DNA from: Auricularia sp. M13
Lineage: Eukaryota; Basidiomycota; Agaricomycetes; Auriculariales; Auriculariaceae
Reading direction: 5' to 3'
DNA length: 64,000 nucleotides
NCBI GenBank assembly: GCA_037042915.1
Contig: CM073196.1
Location: 2,790,001-2,854,000 of the forward strand
Below are positions 9,579 through 22,015 of this stretch, one piece after another. A program made the translations under genes and the position numbers. Under the pieces are notes generated by a model. The model had not been told where the DNA came from and searched no databases. It worked only from the letters and a program-made list of their open reading frames with translations. Positions within the stretch are counted from its first letter, which is position 1; each line of letters opens with the position of its first letter.

Positions 9579-11895
9579 AGTTGCGAGCCTTACCCTTCCT
9601 GACGAGCATACCTCTAGATGATTTCATGATTTATGTAGCTGTATTGTCAGGGGCTTCGGATTACCTCCTTCGCGCTTCCTGGGACGATCTCTTTGACCTC
9701 GATGGTTTGTTTTGTGCTCCCTTGCTTTGCCGTTGATCGCCACACGACTAATGTTATTACTGTTGCGGAATATTGCTATCATACAGTTACGATTTGGATG
9801 TTCTCAGTCGCAGCGATTGTTGTCCAGGCCATGTACAAGATTTCAGACAACTATGCGCAAGATGATTATTGTCCTCATGTTGCAGGATGGTCCCATGTGA
9901 CGGTGGCAGCTTCACTTCCTCTGATCCTTGACTTGTTTGACGCCGCCCTGCTGGTGCCTTTGTCCAGTGCTCTCGAACCGACGACCGAATGGTGCATGTC
10001 CGTCTGTTTCGTCTTGCCGACCAGAACGCGGAATATAAACGTAGAAGAACGCTGCGCCAACTCCAAGTTTGTCTGTTTATTCGGGCAGTTTTCGCGAAGT
10101 GCCCGATGCTCAGTCGTTCGAATCAATGTCATCCAAGCGGGGTGCGTGATATAGCAGGTACACCTCGTACCTGGGTAACGTACGTCTTCAACTGAGTTTT
10201 GCCGTGCTGGATACAACTATCCGAAGTCCGCGGAGAATCAGGACCCATGGACGAGTGAGTCTGTGTGGTAAGCGGCGTGGTGAGAGCTTTGGCGGCGGGC
10301 TTGTTGGATGGACGTATTATAATGTCGGAAAATGTGCATACAGTATACCTAGCTGGGCCATGTAGGACCTAGCTAGTTCTAACCATCTAGCACCTCATAT
10401 ACTAGATCTGGGTAACGACTTGCAGGCCCAGCGTCTCTGGCATGGTCTGCCAGATCCGCTAGACGATGCTAGGCCCGCCGGTTATATTAAGAACGAGCTC
10501 GGTCTACCAGGTAGGTGAAAATATGTATAATAGGTTGTACACATCGCCCACACGGGCATGTGTACTTCATTTGTCACTTCATACAATTTTACTGCCTGTT
10601 ATATACTCCGTAACATTACAACCTCTAAGTCATCTAACAGAGCTTACGCCATTGAATTACTACAACAATATGTACAATGAGTTACTAGATACATAATTGT
10701 GGAGCGGTGGAGCAAGTGCCGCTGAGTGGAGCACAACGCGCGCGCTTGATGTCCCATGTACCCCCACCGGGGGCCACTCGATTGACAATGTTTTAATCGC
10801 GTTCGACGGCTGATACGCCCCTGGTCCGTGCGCAAGATTTTTTGAGCATTGACGGCCGGAATGGGGGCACCCATCTGCCGTTTCAAGACCTCTTTCACAA
10901 TGTGGATATGCTCTCAGACATGATTTTAGACCCTGCTAGGTCTGGCTAGATATACGGTATATGGGAGCTAGGTCTTGGTAGATCTTGGCCTCTAGCATCA
11001 TCTTCCTAGACCGAGCTCCTGCACTTTTTCCGACAAATCTGAGGTATGATTGTGCATGGGGGCTTATCAGTGTCGAAGAGATCCCGATACAGTAACGTGC
11101 GAGACAGCCGAGGAAGGATGGGCGTGCAGCGCTTACACTGGTCTCGTGAGCTATGGGGGCTCTGGGCGAATATTTTATGATTGAATGAGGCTCGGGCGGT
11201 CCTCTTGTAGCGCAATTGATTAAAACCGTGCGTCACGGTATGTAAACCAGCGATGACCGTTCCCAGAGTCCCAATCGCCCATAAAAAGCATTGATCTGCG
11301 CAGACCGATCCATCTATACCCTTTTTTCGCACGAAGCTATATCAAGAACCAGTTGTTGGGATGCTCCTTGTGCGGGGGAAGTCCGTCGCGCGGTGTTGCA
11401 TGGCTTGCGTGACAGGACCGGCCGCCGCGGGCCTCAGACTCCATTGAACTGTTCAGGCAGCAAAGGCGTCTCTCTCTGCTGATGTGGTACCCGACAGTGT
11501 CGTGTGAGCGCAGTCGAGGGCGGCCCTTCTGAGAATGGACATGGCAGAGAAGGGAAGCACCAGGGGGAGAGATACACGTGTGGCTTGTGAGGGAGCTGCA
11601 GCCCGTCGCGACAAGCGTAGCGCTAATGCCATTGCCTGTGTTATTCGGGAGGACCAGACAGTCGGAACGCAGCGTCTTCAGACTGGCAGCAGTATCAGGC
11701 ATGGGAAATAAAATCCGATGCAGAAAAGTAAGGACGTTGCCAGCAGCGTTGAGGGATCAGCACCTTTGAAACAGGGCTCTAGTAGCGGGGAGGATGGAGT
11801 GAATGGAGGCAGCAGCTGGCAAGGAATAAGCTTTTTGTTTGGATTGCTGCCGGACCGTGATTGCGATTGACGACGCACGTTGGTCCTGGGTAGAA
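9579..11895. other. Gene-poor 2.3-kb region
   Basis: No ORF here has recognisable protein features or a sensible splice structure on either strand. Base composition is more AT-rich than the flanking genes, especially 10,300-11,000. Repeated words built on GACCTAGC/GCTAGGTC occur in both orientations around 10,360 and 10,935-10,975, which suggests remnants of repeats (see the separate repeat entry). The right end should contain the promoter and 5' UTR of the PFK-2 gene. Confidence 0.5.
10338..10967. repeat. Candidate short inverted-repeat element (MITE-like)
   Basis: The left end at about 10338-10382 reads ATACAGTATACCTAGC and later GACCTAGCTAGTTCTAA. The right end, read on the minus strand from about 10960, gives ATACCGTATATCTAGC and then GACCTAGCAGGGTCTAA. 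The outer block matches at 14 of 16 positions and the inner block at most positions, separated by a 12-nt gap on the left only. The 550-bp interior is AT-rich with no coding capacity. This fits a degenerate non-autonomous DNA element, but no clean target-site duplication is visible. Confidence 0.35.
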
Positions 11896-14086
<2,191 letters not shown>

Positions 14087-14143
14087 ATACTACGCATTGT
14101 AAGCTAGGAGATTGAACTTTGTATCATGTACATTGCTGGCACA

Positions 14144-15945
14144 CTAGTCCACATTGCGCGGCTCGCTTTCCAAAGCCGTTTGTTCACCATGAAGTTCAGT
14201 GTCGCTGGACAAATCCGGGGCACCGACTCTGCGTGCGGCGCGACTTGCGGCGCGCTTGTGTTTCCGGCTGGACGTGTGCGCTTTCCATTGCGCTTCGTCT
14301 ACCATGAACGGTTGTGTCGGGTCGGATGTGCATATTTGGCAGATGGTCTTGCGCATGGCTGTCAGAGTATCCAAAGGACTTTTGCAGTTACGTGAGCCAT
14401 GGAAGCGTGCATATCCAATTACTAACCTTCGCAAATGAGTTGTCCCAGTGACCAAATGAGCCATCGACTGCGACGAGTCGTCGGGCCCCACGATATCGCC
14501 CTTCAGAACTCTTTATATAATCGGTTAGCAGGTGTGTAGGAAGCATAGGGACCGAGATGCGCACTTTCTAAGCATGCCAGCGCGCGGTCTTTGACTTCAT
14601 GTGACCAGACGTCCAGAGATGATGCGTCCAGTACGACAATTGAAGCAGCGTTGGGCCCTGCGGAGTGCACTGCTGGTAGTAACTTGTTGTTTATCCATTT
14701 GATTTGCCGCTGAGCGTACTTGCGCGTTGATACACGCATACGCTCCATAGCATCATCATAAAGGTTGGGAGGGTGGGTCGGATCGTCCAGGTACTCCGCA
14801 AATTCTTTATAGCCTGAATCAGGGTGCATCAGCATTTATACGGCGCGAACAATGCATCGTATACCTATTGCCTGGAAGATGCCTTGCGTATAATCGACTG
14901 GCCCGTCAAGCTGATTTGCGACAGTGCGCATAGTCCGAATTTCGTCGACGAGACCGAGCTGAGCGCATTATCAAATGAATTGTCGGGTGGTGTGCCAGGC
15001 CATTGGGGATACTCTACCTTAATCATCGTGTCGATCCGCTGGTCAAGGCGAGGATTCAATGCATCAGGCCTTGCGTTCAACCAGAATAGTAAAGTGCGAT
15101 ATCTTGCATGGGTGATCTGTCAGTGGTGCTCTATCGCATCCAAGTCTGCATACATACCTCGGTGTAACTTTGTGTTGGCTCTGAGTTGCGAACAGCTCGC
15201 TGGGAAGATAGCCATTCTCCCGGGCAATATTGAGGGATCGCAGAACTTTCCGGGTGTCTTTCCAGTGCCATCTTCCTGCTGTCTCCGGATCCAGGTGGGA
15301 TAGTAAGCCATGTAGCGAGAAAGCGACGTCCGGCGGCGTAGATTCCGGCACAACATCGTCAAGCGATTCGAAAAGCTTGAGTTGGTCCGAAGACATGGTG
15401 GCCATGCGTGCCTGAAGTACGGAGCTCAGTGGTTGATGAGACTGTCCCTCATCTGCGCGCGCAAGTCGGTCCGGAAAGACGAGGTGCTGTATCCAATACG
15501 CCGTGCCGCCAACGACAAGTGGTAGCCGCGATTCTCGATGCGCCTGGTCAATCTGCACAAGTCAGCAGCAGATACGACAGCGAGCCAAGATTCTGCACAC
15601 CAACGGCAAGGCGTCCTGGATCCATTCATGGAACAACATATTGCTCGCCGATGTCCTTGAAGCCGATAAGATGGTGTTTCACGCCTTGAGTCTCTTCCTC
15701 AGAGATTTTGTTCGTGATGATGTCCAGGCCACGGTACACCTGCATAGAATCTGCATTGATGACTTCTGCTCCAGTCCAAGTGTCAGCGGCCTTGACGAGC
15801 TTTCGAGACAGCGCCAGAGCGATCTCGACGGCGAGCTTGGATTTGCCAACGCCTTTTCTGCTGCCTTCAATCACAAACAAAAATTCCTTGATTGCGCGCT
15901 CGTACCAGTACTTCCTAATATACCAACCAGAGGGCGAGCGTTCAT
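14144..15945 (-). CDS. MOD5: tRNA dimethylallyltransferase (isopentenyltransferase) with C-terminal zinc finger
   Basis: The enzyme transfers a dimethylallyl group to A37 of tRNAs reading UNN codons, in cytosol and mitochondria. The start at 15945 gives MNARPLVGILGSTGVGKS: the P-loop GSTGVGKS forms when the 53-bp intron 15905-15853 is removed. Next come AEVINADSMQVYRGLDI, GVKHHLIGF, the VVGGTAYWIQHL motif, DPRLDQR-like NPRLDQRID and GIFQAIGYKEF, all family hallmarks. The C-terminus has a matrin-type C2H2 finger (CQIC ... HTSSRKH, 14255-14335), found in eukaryotic but not bacterial homologues. Near 15630 one surplus base must be dropped to connect DIGEQYVV with HEWIQDAL. The last acceptors are AAG/GAG types, so exon edges near 14510-14570 are less certain. 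The start codon is 76 bp from that of PIG-X. Confidence 0.9.
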
Positions 15946-16021
15946 TTCAGAATGTAGTGTGACCAATCCCAGGTCAAGATGACTTTTCGGATGATCCGCC
16001 GCGGCGACACGAACCGTGACC

Positions 16022-16645
16022 ATGCACTTTCCCGTCACAGTCGATGCATTACCGTCAGGCATTAGCTGTGATCTGTTCGCCCTGCTCGAGCTTGGGCCAG
16101 ACGTCTTTGTAGACCCGTATGAGCTTGAACAACAACACTGGCTGTGGGGCACAAATAATCTCGAATTGCCCGTTGCCGCCGTCGAACCCACTGGCTCTGT
16201 CGTCCTTCTAAACTTGACACGACATCCTCCGCCTACCCTCTCCGTACCGCTGCATGCGCGGTATCCATTGCCTGGCACACAGAAGCACGTGGTACGCGTT
16301 GCGCCGGTTTCCTTTTTCTGGTCTTGCGATGTCCCACATGACGAAGGTACAGTCAACCTGAGCCAGGGTTTTTCCTCGGTCTAACGATTCATCCTTGCAG
16401 TTGCCGTAGACCCTTTTGGAAAGCTCAGGGTTCCAGTGGCGTCACCGTTCAGTTCTACTACATACCTATACGAGGCGTCCACCACAGCGGCCACACCGAC
16501 ATTGGTGGACATACCCACAGGCCTGACTTCACATTGGCCGGCTGTTGACTTTGCGACGAAATTCTTTGTCCTCTGCATGTCTGCTTATGTGGCCTGGGAG
16601 TGCATTCGACTTGGCCGTACACTACGCAATGCGAAGCGGAAATAA
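16022..16645 (+). CDS. PIG-X/PBN1-like subunit of GPI mannosyltransferase I
   Basis: Two exons (16022-16346, 16401-16645) encode 189 aa. PIG-X/Pbn1 stabilises the catalytic PIG-M/Gpi14 in the ER membrane and is needed to add the first mannose to GPI anchors. Family features seen are an N-terminal beta-rich segment with CDLFALLELGPDVFVDPYEL, the central LHARYPLPG motif, PVSFFWSCD, and one C-terminal transmembrane helix (FFVLCMSAYVAWECI, about residues 158-172) followed by a basic tail RTLRNAKRK. I chose the ATG at 16022 because an in-frame TGA lies just upstream at 15992. There is no cleavable signal peptide in this model, which is unusual for a lumenal domain; an upstream exon is possible but the space to MOD5 is only 76 bp. 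Confidence 0.75.
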
Positions 16646-17501
16646 AGCTCAGTGCGGCCCGTGCGCAAGCTTTCCTCATGCTCAAATTTGCCGCATTCAG
16701 TACTGCGCGTCGAAGAGAACTCTGCTATTAGGCCTAATGGTTGCGTCACTCGAGAGTCGATTCCGACGGCGATGACGAACGGTTCTTATCCTCGGACTTG
16801 GTCGCGGTGCATGCCTCGGGCCTCCCAATTCATTTGCATTCCTTTTCTTTCCCATTGGTCTAGCTGGAATATCACCGTCTTTTTTTACCAGTCATAAATC
16901 CCCGCAAGGCATCTAGGATCCCGATCTTGCCCGAGCTGCTGGGGGAATACGGGCTTGGCGAGGTATTTTGGCCAGTGATTCCCAACACGTGCTCTGGTGG
17001 CTGTCCACATACTTGTCCGCACATCTTGCCGTTACCCCGGATTCTCCGGTCTGGTCTCTCGATGGCGCAATAGGATACGCTTCGATCTCGAAAGAGCGTA
17101 TAGAACAACCATTCCAGAGCTGCTACATCGAATCGTCCAGCCGGAACGGCGTGCAGAGTCACTTTCTCCTGACAATCAACGGTGTCGACAGGGTAAATCG
17201 CGGACCATTACAGAAGACGACTGAGCTCAGTAGTCTTGAGAAGAATCTCGGCGAATTTAGAAACGCACAAATAATCACTTTAATTTCCCCGCATCCGAAA
17301 GGCATCTCTGCACGTGGGTTTGTTTCTGGCCCACGGGCTGAATTGCGGGGCAAATTCCATTGGCACTGTCGTTCTGTGCGGAATATCGCGCGGCAAATTA
17401 TCCGGAGGTGCCGTTCAGCGGCGAGCAGGTATAAAGGCCGTTGCTTGTTTTCAAGCAGGGTTCGTGTCGCGCCTCGCTCAAGCAGAATTGCTCAGTTCGA
17501 C
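16646..17501. other. Intergenic promoter region of the DUF1996 gene
   Basis: No gene is seen. The right part looks like a regulated promoter: two GCGGGG/CCCCGC words near 17286-17291 and 17345-17350 fit the SYGGRG consensus of the carbon repressor CreA, and a TATAAA lies at 17430-17435. Confidence 0.4.
17430..17435 (+). promoter_or_regulatory. TATA box of the DUF1996-WSC-CBM1 gene
   Basis: TATAAA sits 67 bp upstream of the ATG at 17502, a normal distance for a strongly regulated fungal secreted-protein gene. Position and sequence are observed; use as a promoter element is inference. Confidence 0.5.
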
Positions 17502-19532
17502 ATGATGTGGTCGGCACTCCTGGCATTCGTGCTCGCTGCCTCGCAGGCCAATGCGCTCCTCCGCTTCCCCTGCTCTCAGCTGACGGTGCTGCGGTCGGAC
17601 CCGTATGTCGTTTTCTCGCTGGGGTGCGGTTGCTGATTAGCCATTGCAAAGGCTGGTGAACCCAGGAACTGCCGGCGCTCATTTGCATCAGGTCATCGGT
17701 GGTAGCCAGTGCGTGTCGTCCTTGCCATTGCGTACATCCCTCTGACCTGTGCCGTAGATTTGACTTCCAGATGGCGGCGGACATCGACATGCAGGCGGCC
17801 AAGTGCAGCACATGCTCGATCAAGGAAAACAAGAGCAACTATTGGACACCTACTCTCTACTTCCAGTCGCCGGTCAATGGCACTTTCAAGCGCGTCAACC
17901 AGCGCCCTGGGCCTCTCACCGGTAACCCCAACGGTGGCATGACTGGTGGGCATTGATCGCAGGTGTCGCCGGGACTTGCTCACCTCTGTCCAGTGTACTA
18001 CATCCAAGTTGGCAGTGGCATCAAGGCGTTCCCGAAAGGCTTCAGAATGCTTGCCGGCGACCCTTTCCTCCGCTCGTACAACGCATCGATCGACGACTCG
18101 CGCTCCATCACGTTCCGTTGCCTGCAGTCGAACGATGCCTCAGGAAACGGCCAGGACACCAACGGTATGCCGACGGTCAACTGCCCCGGCGGTGTTCGCA
18201 CACAAATCAACTTCCCGACGTGAGATGCATTCCCTATCACGCTTGAGTTTCTCCGTCTCATCGCTCGCTTTCAGGTGTTGGGATGGCAAGAACGTCGACA
18301 GCCCAAACCACCGCAGCCATGTTGCCTATGCGATCAACGCAAGCTTCGGCAACTTCGGGCAGGGTTGCCCCAGCACCCACCCCGTTCAACTACCCCTGCT
18401 GTTCCTCGAGACTTACTGGGACACCGCCCCGTACGCCAGCGAGTGGAAGAACGGCAAGTCGCCCTTCGTCTGGGCCATGGGAGACCCGTATGTCTCACTC
18501 GTACGATCGCTTTCTGGATTAACTCATTCATGTCTCAAGGACTGGGTACGGCTACCACGCGGATTACATGTATGTCGCAGCCTGCGGTTCCTACCAACGA
18601 CGCTCATATGGTTTCATAGGATGGGCTGGCCCGAGACGACCCTCCAGCAGGCTATGGATCGTTGCACCGATGCCGGAGGCTTGATCAGCTCCTGCCCGGT
18701 CCTGACATCTCGCTCGGAACAAGAAATGAACGACTGCGCCATCCCTGCCCGCATTGATGAGCCCGTCAACGGCTGTGAGCAGAGAAATGCTACAATGCTG
18801 CTCGAATCGCGCTGACGTTTTATTAAGGGCTCGACAAGCTCCCCGGCTGCAACACGATCCAACCTGGCCCTGGTCGCGCTACCCCACAGACTGGATGCGG
18901 TGCCCCCACTGAGATGCTCCCGGCCAACAAGGTCTCGTTCCTCAAGAACATTACCGGCTGGCAATCCGTGGGCTGCGCATCCGCAGGCCCTACCGGCGGC
19001 CAGACAACGACCGGCGGCGGCATGACGATCGAGAAGTGCCTCAACACCTGCGCGAACGCGAAGATGCAGTACGCCGGCCTGAAGAACCGCAATCAGTGCA
19101 TCTGCGGCAACTCGTTCAACACGGGCACAGTCAGCGCCGACTACGCGTGCAACCTGCAGTGCGAGGGTGATCTCGAGGGTGCGGCTTCGACTCTCTTCGG
19201 CGCTTTCCGGAGTGGCGCTGACGGGGAACTTTACTTGCAGAGAACTGTGGTGCCGCGAACCGTGTGGCCGTCTACAACGGCGGGACCCCGGTCGACATCC
19301 CGCCCACGCAGACCGTCACCTCCACCCCAACGCAAACTCCCCCTCCGTCGGGCGGCGGCGGCGCCACCGTTCCCAAGTACGGACAGTGCGGCGGAATCGG
19401 CTGGACGTAAGTCCCTGTGGTCTGTTCCCTCCGAAGTAATGTCTCTTACATTTTCTTCTCAGTGGTGGAACCGTGTGCGCTGCCGGGTCGACCTGTGTCA
19501 AGCAGAACGACTACTACTCGCAGTGCCTGTAA
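17502..19532 (+). CDS. Secreted DUF1996 protein with WSC domain and C-terminal cellulose-binding CBM1
   Basis: Ten exons (all introns GT-AG) give exactly 514 aa in one frame. Residues 1-18 ([18 protein letters not shown]) form a signal peptide. The DUF1996 domain follows: [78 protein letters not shown] and [19 protein letters not shown]. Then comes a WSC domain ([46 protein letters not shown]), a Thr/Pro-rich linker and a fungal CBM1 ([21 protein letters not shown] ... YYSQCL). WSC and CBM1 bind polysaccharide, so the DUF1996 core is delivered to cellulose. The conserved His/Asp/Cys residues of DUF1996 look intact. The catalytic activity of DUF1996 is not known to me. The gene is complete with no indel. 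Confidence 0.9.
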
Positions 19533-19985
19533 GTTCTTTTCGTAGATTAGTTCACTAGGCCTTAGCTGGCAAAGTATGTTGTACTCCGTTCCCCTCCGCC
19601 TAAATGTTGACGCATGCACGACCTGTATCCATCTTCTCTTCGACACGATAAAAACGTCTTCCTTGTTGTGAATGCTTGGATCCTGAGTCGCTGAGAAGAT
19701 CACAACGGATCGGCACCAAGGTAACAAAGGCTCCGCTGCTCTTGCTGCTCTAGCGGCACGAGTCGCGAGAAACGGGTGTCCACTGCTGCTTGGAACATAA
19801 GATCGCGGCACATGAGTAAACGCAGCGGAACTTGGGGGCACTCATTCAGAGAACACATTAAGTGACGAGATCTATAGAGGAACAGTCCGAATCGATATCA
19901 GAGCAAATTGGGCGAATGCAAGAGATGGGAGGTACAGAGAGGATGGGGAGAACCGCAGACCGGCCGCGTGTGTGGGGTTCGATGC
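19533..19985. other. Convergent intergenic region, 3' UTRs
   Basis: This 453-bp stretch lies between the stops of the DUF1996 gene and the Rho gene, which converge. No ORF with coding features was seen; it should hold both 3' UTRs and poly(A) sites. Confidence 0.5.
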
Positions 19986-20874
19986 TTAGAGAACGACGCA
20001 GCGGCGCTTCCTGACGAAGCGTTTCATACCGCGGCCCATACCCTCCTTGAGGGCGAGGTTGAAGACGTCCTGGACACCCTCGCCCGTCTTGGCCGAGCAC
20101 TCGATATACTTGGCCCCGATCTCGCGCGCAACGGCCTCTCCCTGCTCGACGCTGACAGGGGTCTGGCCTTGGGCGCTGAGCATGCGTCGTGTGTGCTCAT
20201 CCCTGCGGAGGTCCGTCTTAGTGCCCACGAGCAGTAGCGGTGTGTGCTCGCAAAAGTGCGCCACTTCCGGGTGCCACTGCGGCGCGTCACGATGAGCACG
20301 TGACTTGGACGGGCGGCAGGCGCACCTTGTCCTGCACGTTGGCCAACGAGGTGGGGAAGTCGATCGAAAAACAATGAGGATCACGTCCGATTCTGGATAC
20401 GAGAGCGGCCGCAGACGGTCGTACTCTTCCTGGCCGGCGGTGTCCCAGAGCGCGAGCTCGATGTGCTTGCCCTCGAACTGTACGATGGTCACGTAGTTCT
20501 CGAACACCGTCGGCACGTATGCCTGCAGACAAAACCCTTGGGTCAGTTCATACAGTTGGGGGTTGAACGCGACTGTACCTCTGGAAAGCGGTTCTCGGCG
20601 TAGACGATGAGTAAACACGTCTTGCCGCAGCCGCCGTCGCCGACTGCAGCGCATCAGAGCGTGTCCAATGGTAACCAGACCATGAACAAGGGCCACGCAC
20701 CGACTACGAGCTTCTTCTTGAGGTCTACCCGTCTCGGGGCCGGCGCCTGGGGCTCGTGGTAGGACGTCCGAGAGCTGTTGGATTGCTGGTATGCGCGCGA
20801 CGACCGTTTCTGCGGCCCCTGCGGGTTGCAATGAGCGTCCTTGCGAGACCCGGGCAGCGGCTACGCACGTCCAT
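19986..20874 (-). CDS. Rho-family small GTPase with N-terminal extension (Rho4-like)
   Basis: The model starts at 20874 (MD, then intron, then [11 protein letters not shown]). It has a basic Ser-rich extension of about 35 residues before the G domain: [17 protein letters not shown] (P-loop), [10 protein letters not shown] (switch I, effector Thr), [19 protein letters not shown] (switch II), GTKTDLR (NKxD equivalent is TKTD), [10 protein letters not shown] and a C-terminal [12 protein letters not shown] is a geranylgeranylation CAAX box after a polybasic stretch, so the protein is expected at the plasma membrane. The Rho insert helix is present. N-terminal extensions are typical of fungal Rho4, which acts in septation and wall integrity, possibly with formins; Rho1/Rho2 cannot be excluded. 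A T5 run (A5 at 20367-20371 on the plus strand) lacks one base needed to join VILI to FSIDFPTSL. Confidence 0.85.
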
Positions 20875-20960
20875 GTTGGTGCTGGGTTGGTTGGGCGCGG
20901 CGTTAGGCTGGCGGAGTTGAATGACGCGCCAGACAGCCAACTTGACCTTGCCGCTCAACC

Positions 20961-21918
20961 ATGGCCAACACCACCGTCAAGGGCGCCCAGGCCGTGCACG
21001 GCCAGAACCCGCAATCGCTCGTCGAATACACCATCCGCCTGCGCATTTACGAGTCTGATTATTGGAAGGAACATTGCTTTGCATTGACCGGTGCGTCGTG
21101 CTGCCCGCTGTGCTCGCCGCCACGCCTTACCGACGCGGCAGCTTAGCCGAAACGCTCATCGACAAAGCCATCGAGCTACAGTATATTGGCGGCGTGTATG
21201 GAAACCAGCGGCCTACGCACTTCCTATGTCTGCTCCTCAAGCTGCTGCAAATCCAGCCAGAGAAGGAGATTCTCGTCGAGTATTTGCTAGCTGATGAATT
21301 CAAGTGCGTTTCCTTCGTCCATTGCAATGGTCTCGCTGAAGCCGTTGCAGGTATTTACGAGCACTGGCGGCCATGTATATTCGCATGACATTCCGCGCGG
21401 TAGAGGTGTACGAGCTGCTCGAGCCTTTACTCAAAGATTATCGTAAACTGCGGGTACGATCCATGTGTATGCACTTCCTGCTTTCCTTTTCCCATTGCAT
21501 GTCGCTCACAAGTTGTTCCGCAGCGGGCTACAATCTGACATTCTTCGATTCCTTCGTCGACGATCTTTTGCACGAGGAGCGCGTATGCGACATTATCCTC
21601 CCGCGCATACCGAAACGCGAAACTCTTGAAGAAGCAAAAGAGCTCGGCCCGCGGAAGAGCGCGCTGCTCGACGCCATGGAGGGCCGCGAAGAAGAACAAC
21701 GGAGTAGTGGCTCGGAGAGCGATCGCAGCAGAAGTCGCAGCAGGAGTCGAAGCGTCAGCGACGACGAAGGCAGATACGTCTCGCGCAGCCCCTCGCGCTC
21801 CCGCTCGCGTTCACGGTCGCGCGACGGGTCTGTGTCGCCTAAAGATAGCCCGGGCTCTGCACGGTTCAAGAGCAGGAGTAGGAGCATATCTCCTGATCGT
21901 ATGGAGACGGGTGCATAG
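20961..21918 (+). CDS. PRP38: Pre-mRNA-splicing factor PRP38
   Basis: Four exons (20961-21090, 21147-21303, 21351-21466, 21524-21918) give 265 aa in a perfect frame. PRP38 enters the spliceosome with the tri-snRNP and is needed for release of U4 during activation. Family motifs: GQNPQSLVEYTIRLRIYES, YWKEHCFALTAETLIDKA, YIGGVYGNQRPTHFLCLLLKLLQIQPEKEI, YLRALAAMYIRMTF, LLKDYRKLRVR and FVDDLLHEERVCDIILPRIPKR. Residues from about 205 form a C-terminal RS domain (SRSRSRSRS repeats) as in metazoan and basidiomycete PRP38, lacking in yeast. The last intron uses the donor at 21467, which recovers the conserved RKLRVRS...YNLT. Its start codon is 86 bp from that of the Rho gene. Confidence 0.95.
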
Positions 21919-22015
21919 TGTGTATGAATTTACCGTACGAAATAATTTCACTAAAACGACAGATCATTACTTGGAGATTGTTCCCAACTGTACCTAAGCA
22001 TTACAAGGACCGCGG

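Noticed and set aside
10100-10130. GTTCGAATC resembling a tRNA B box
   Set aside because: No A box at the right distance and no cloverleaf-forming flanks.
9693-10154. 153-residue ORF downstream of the formin
   Set aside because: No recognisable domain, poor codon pattern and no splice or homology support; treated as chance ORF.
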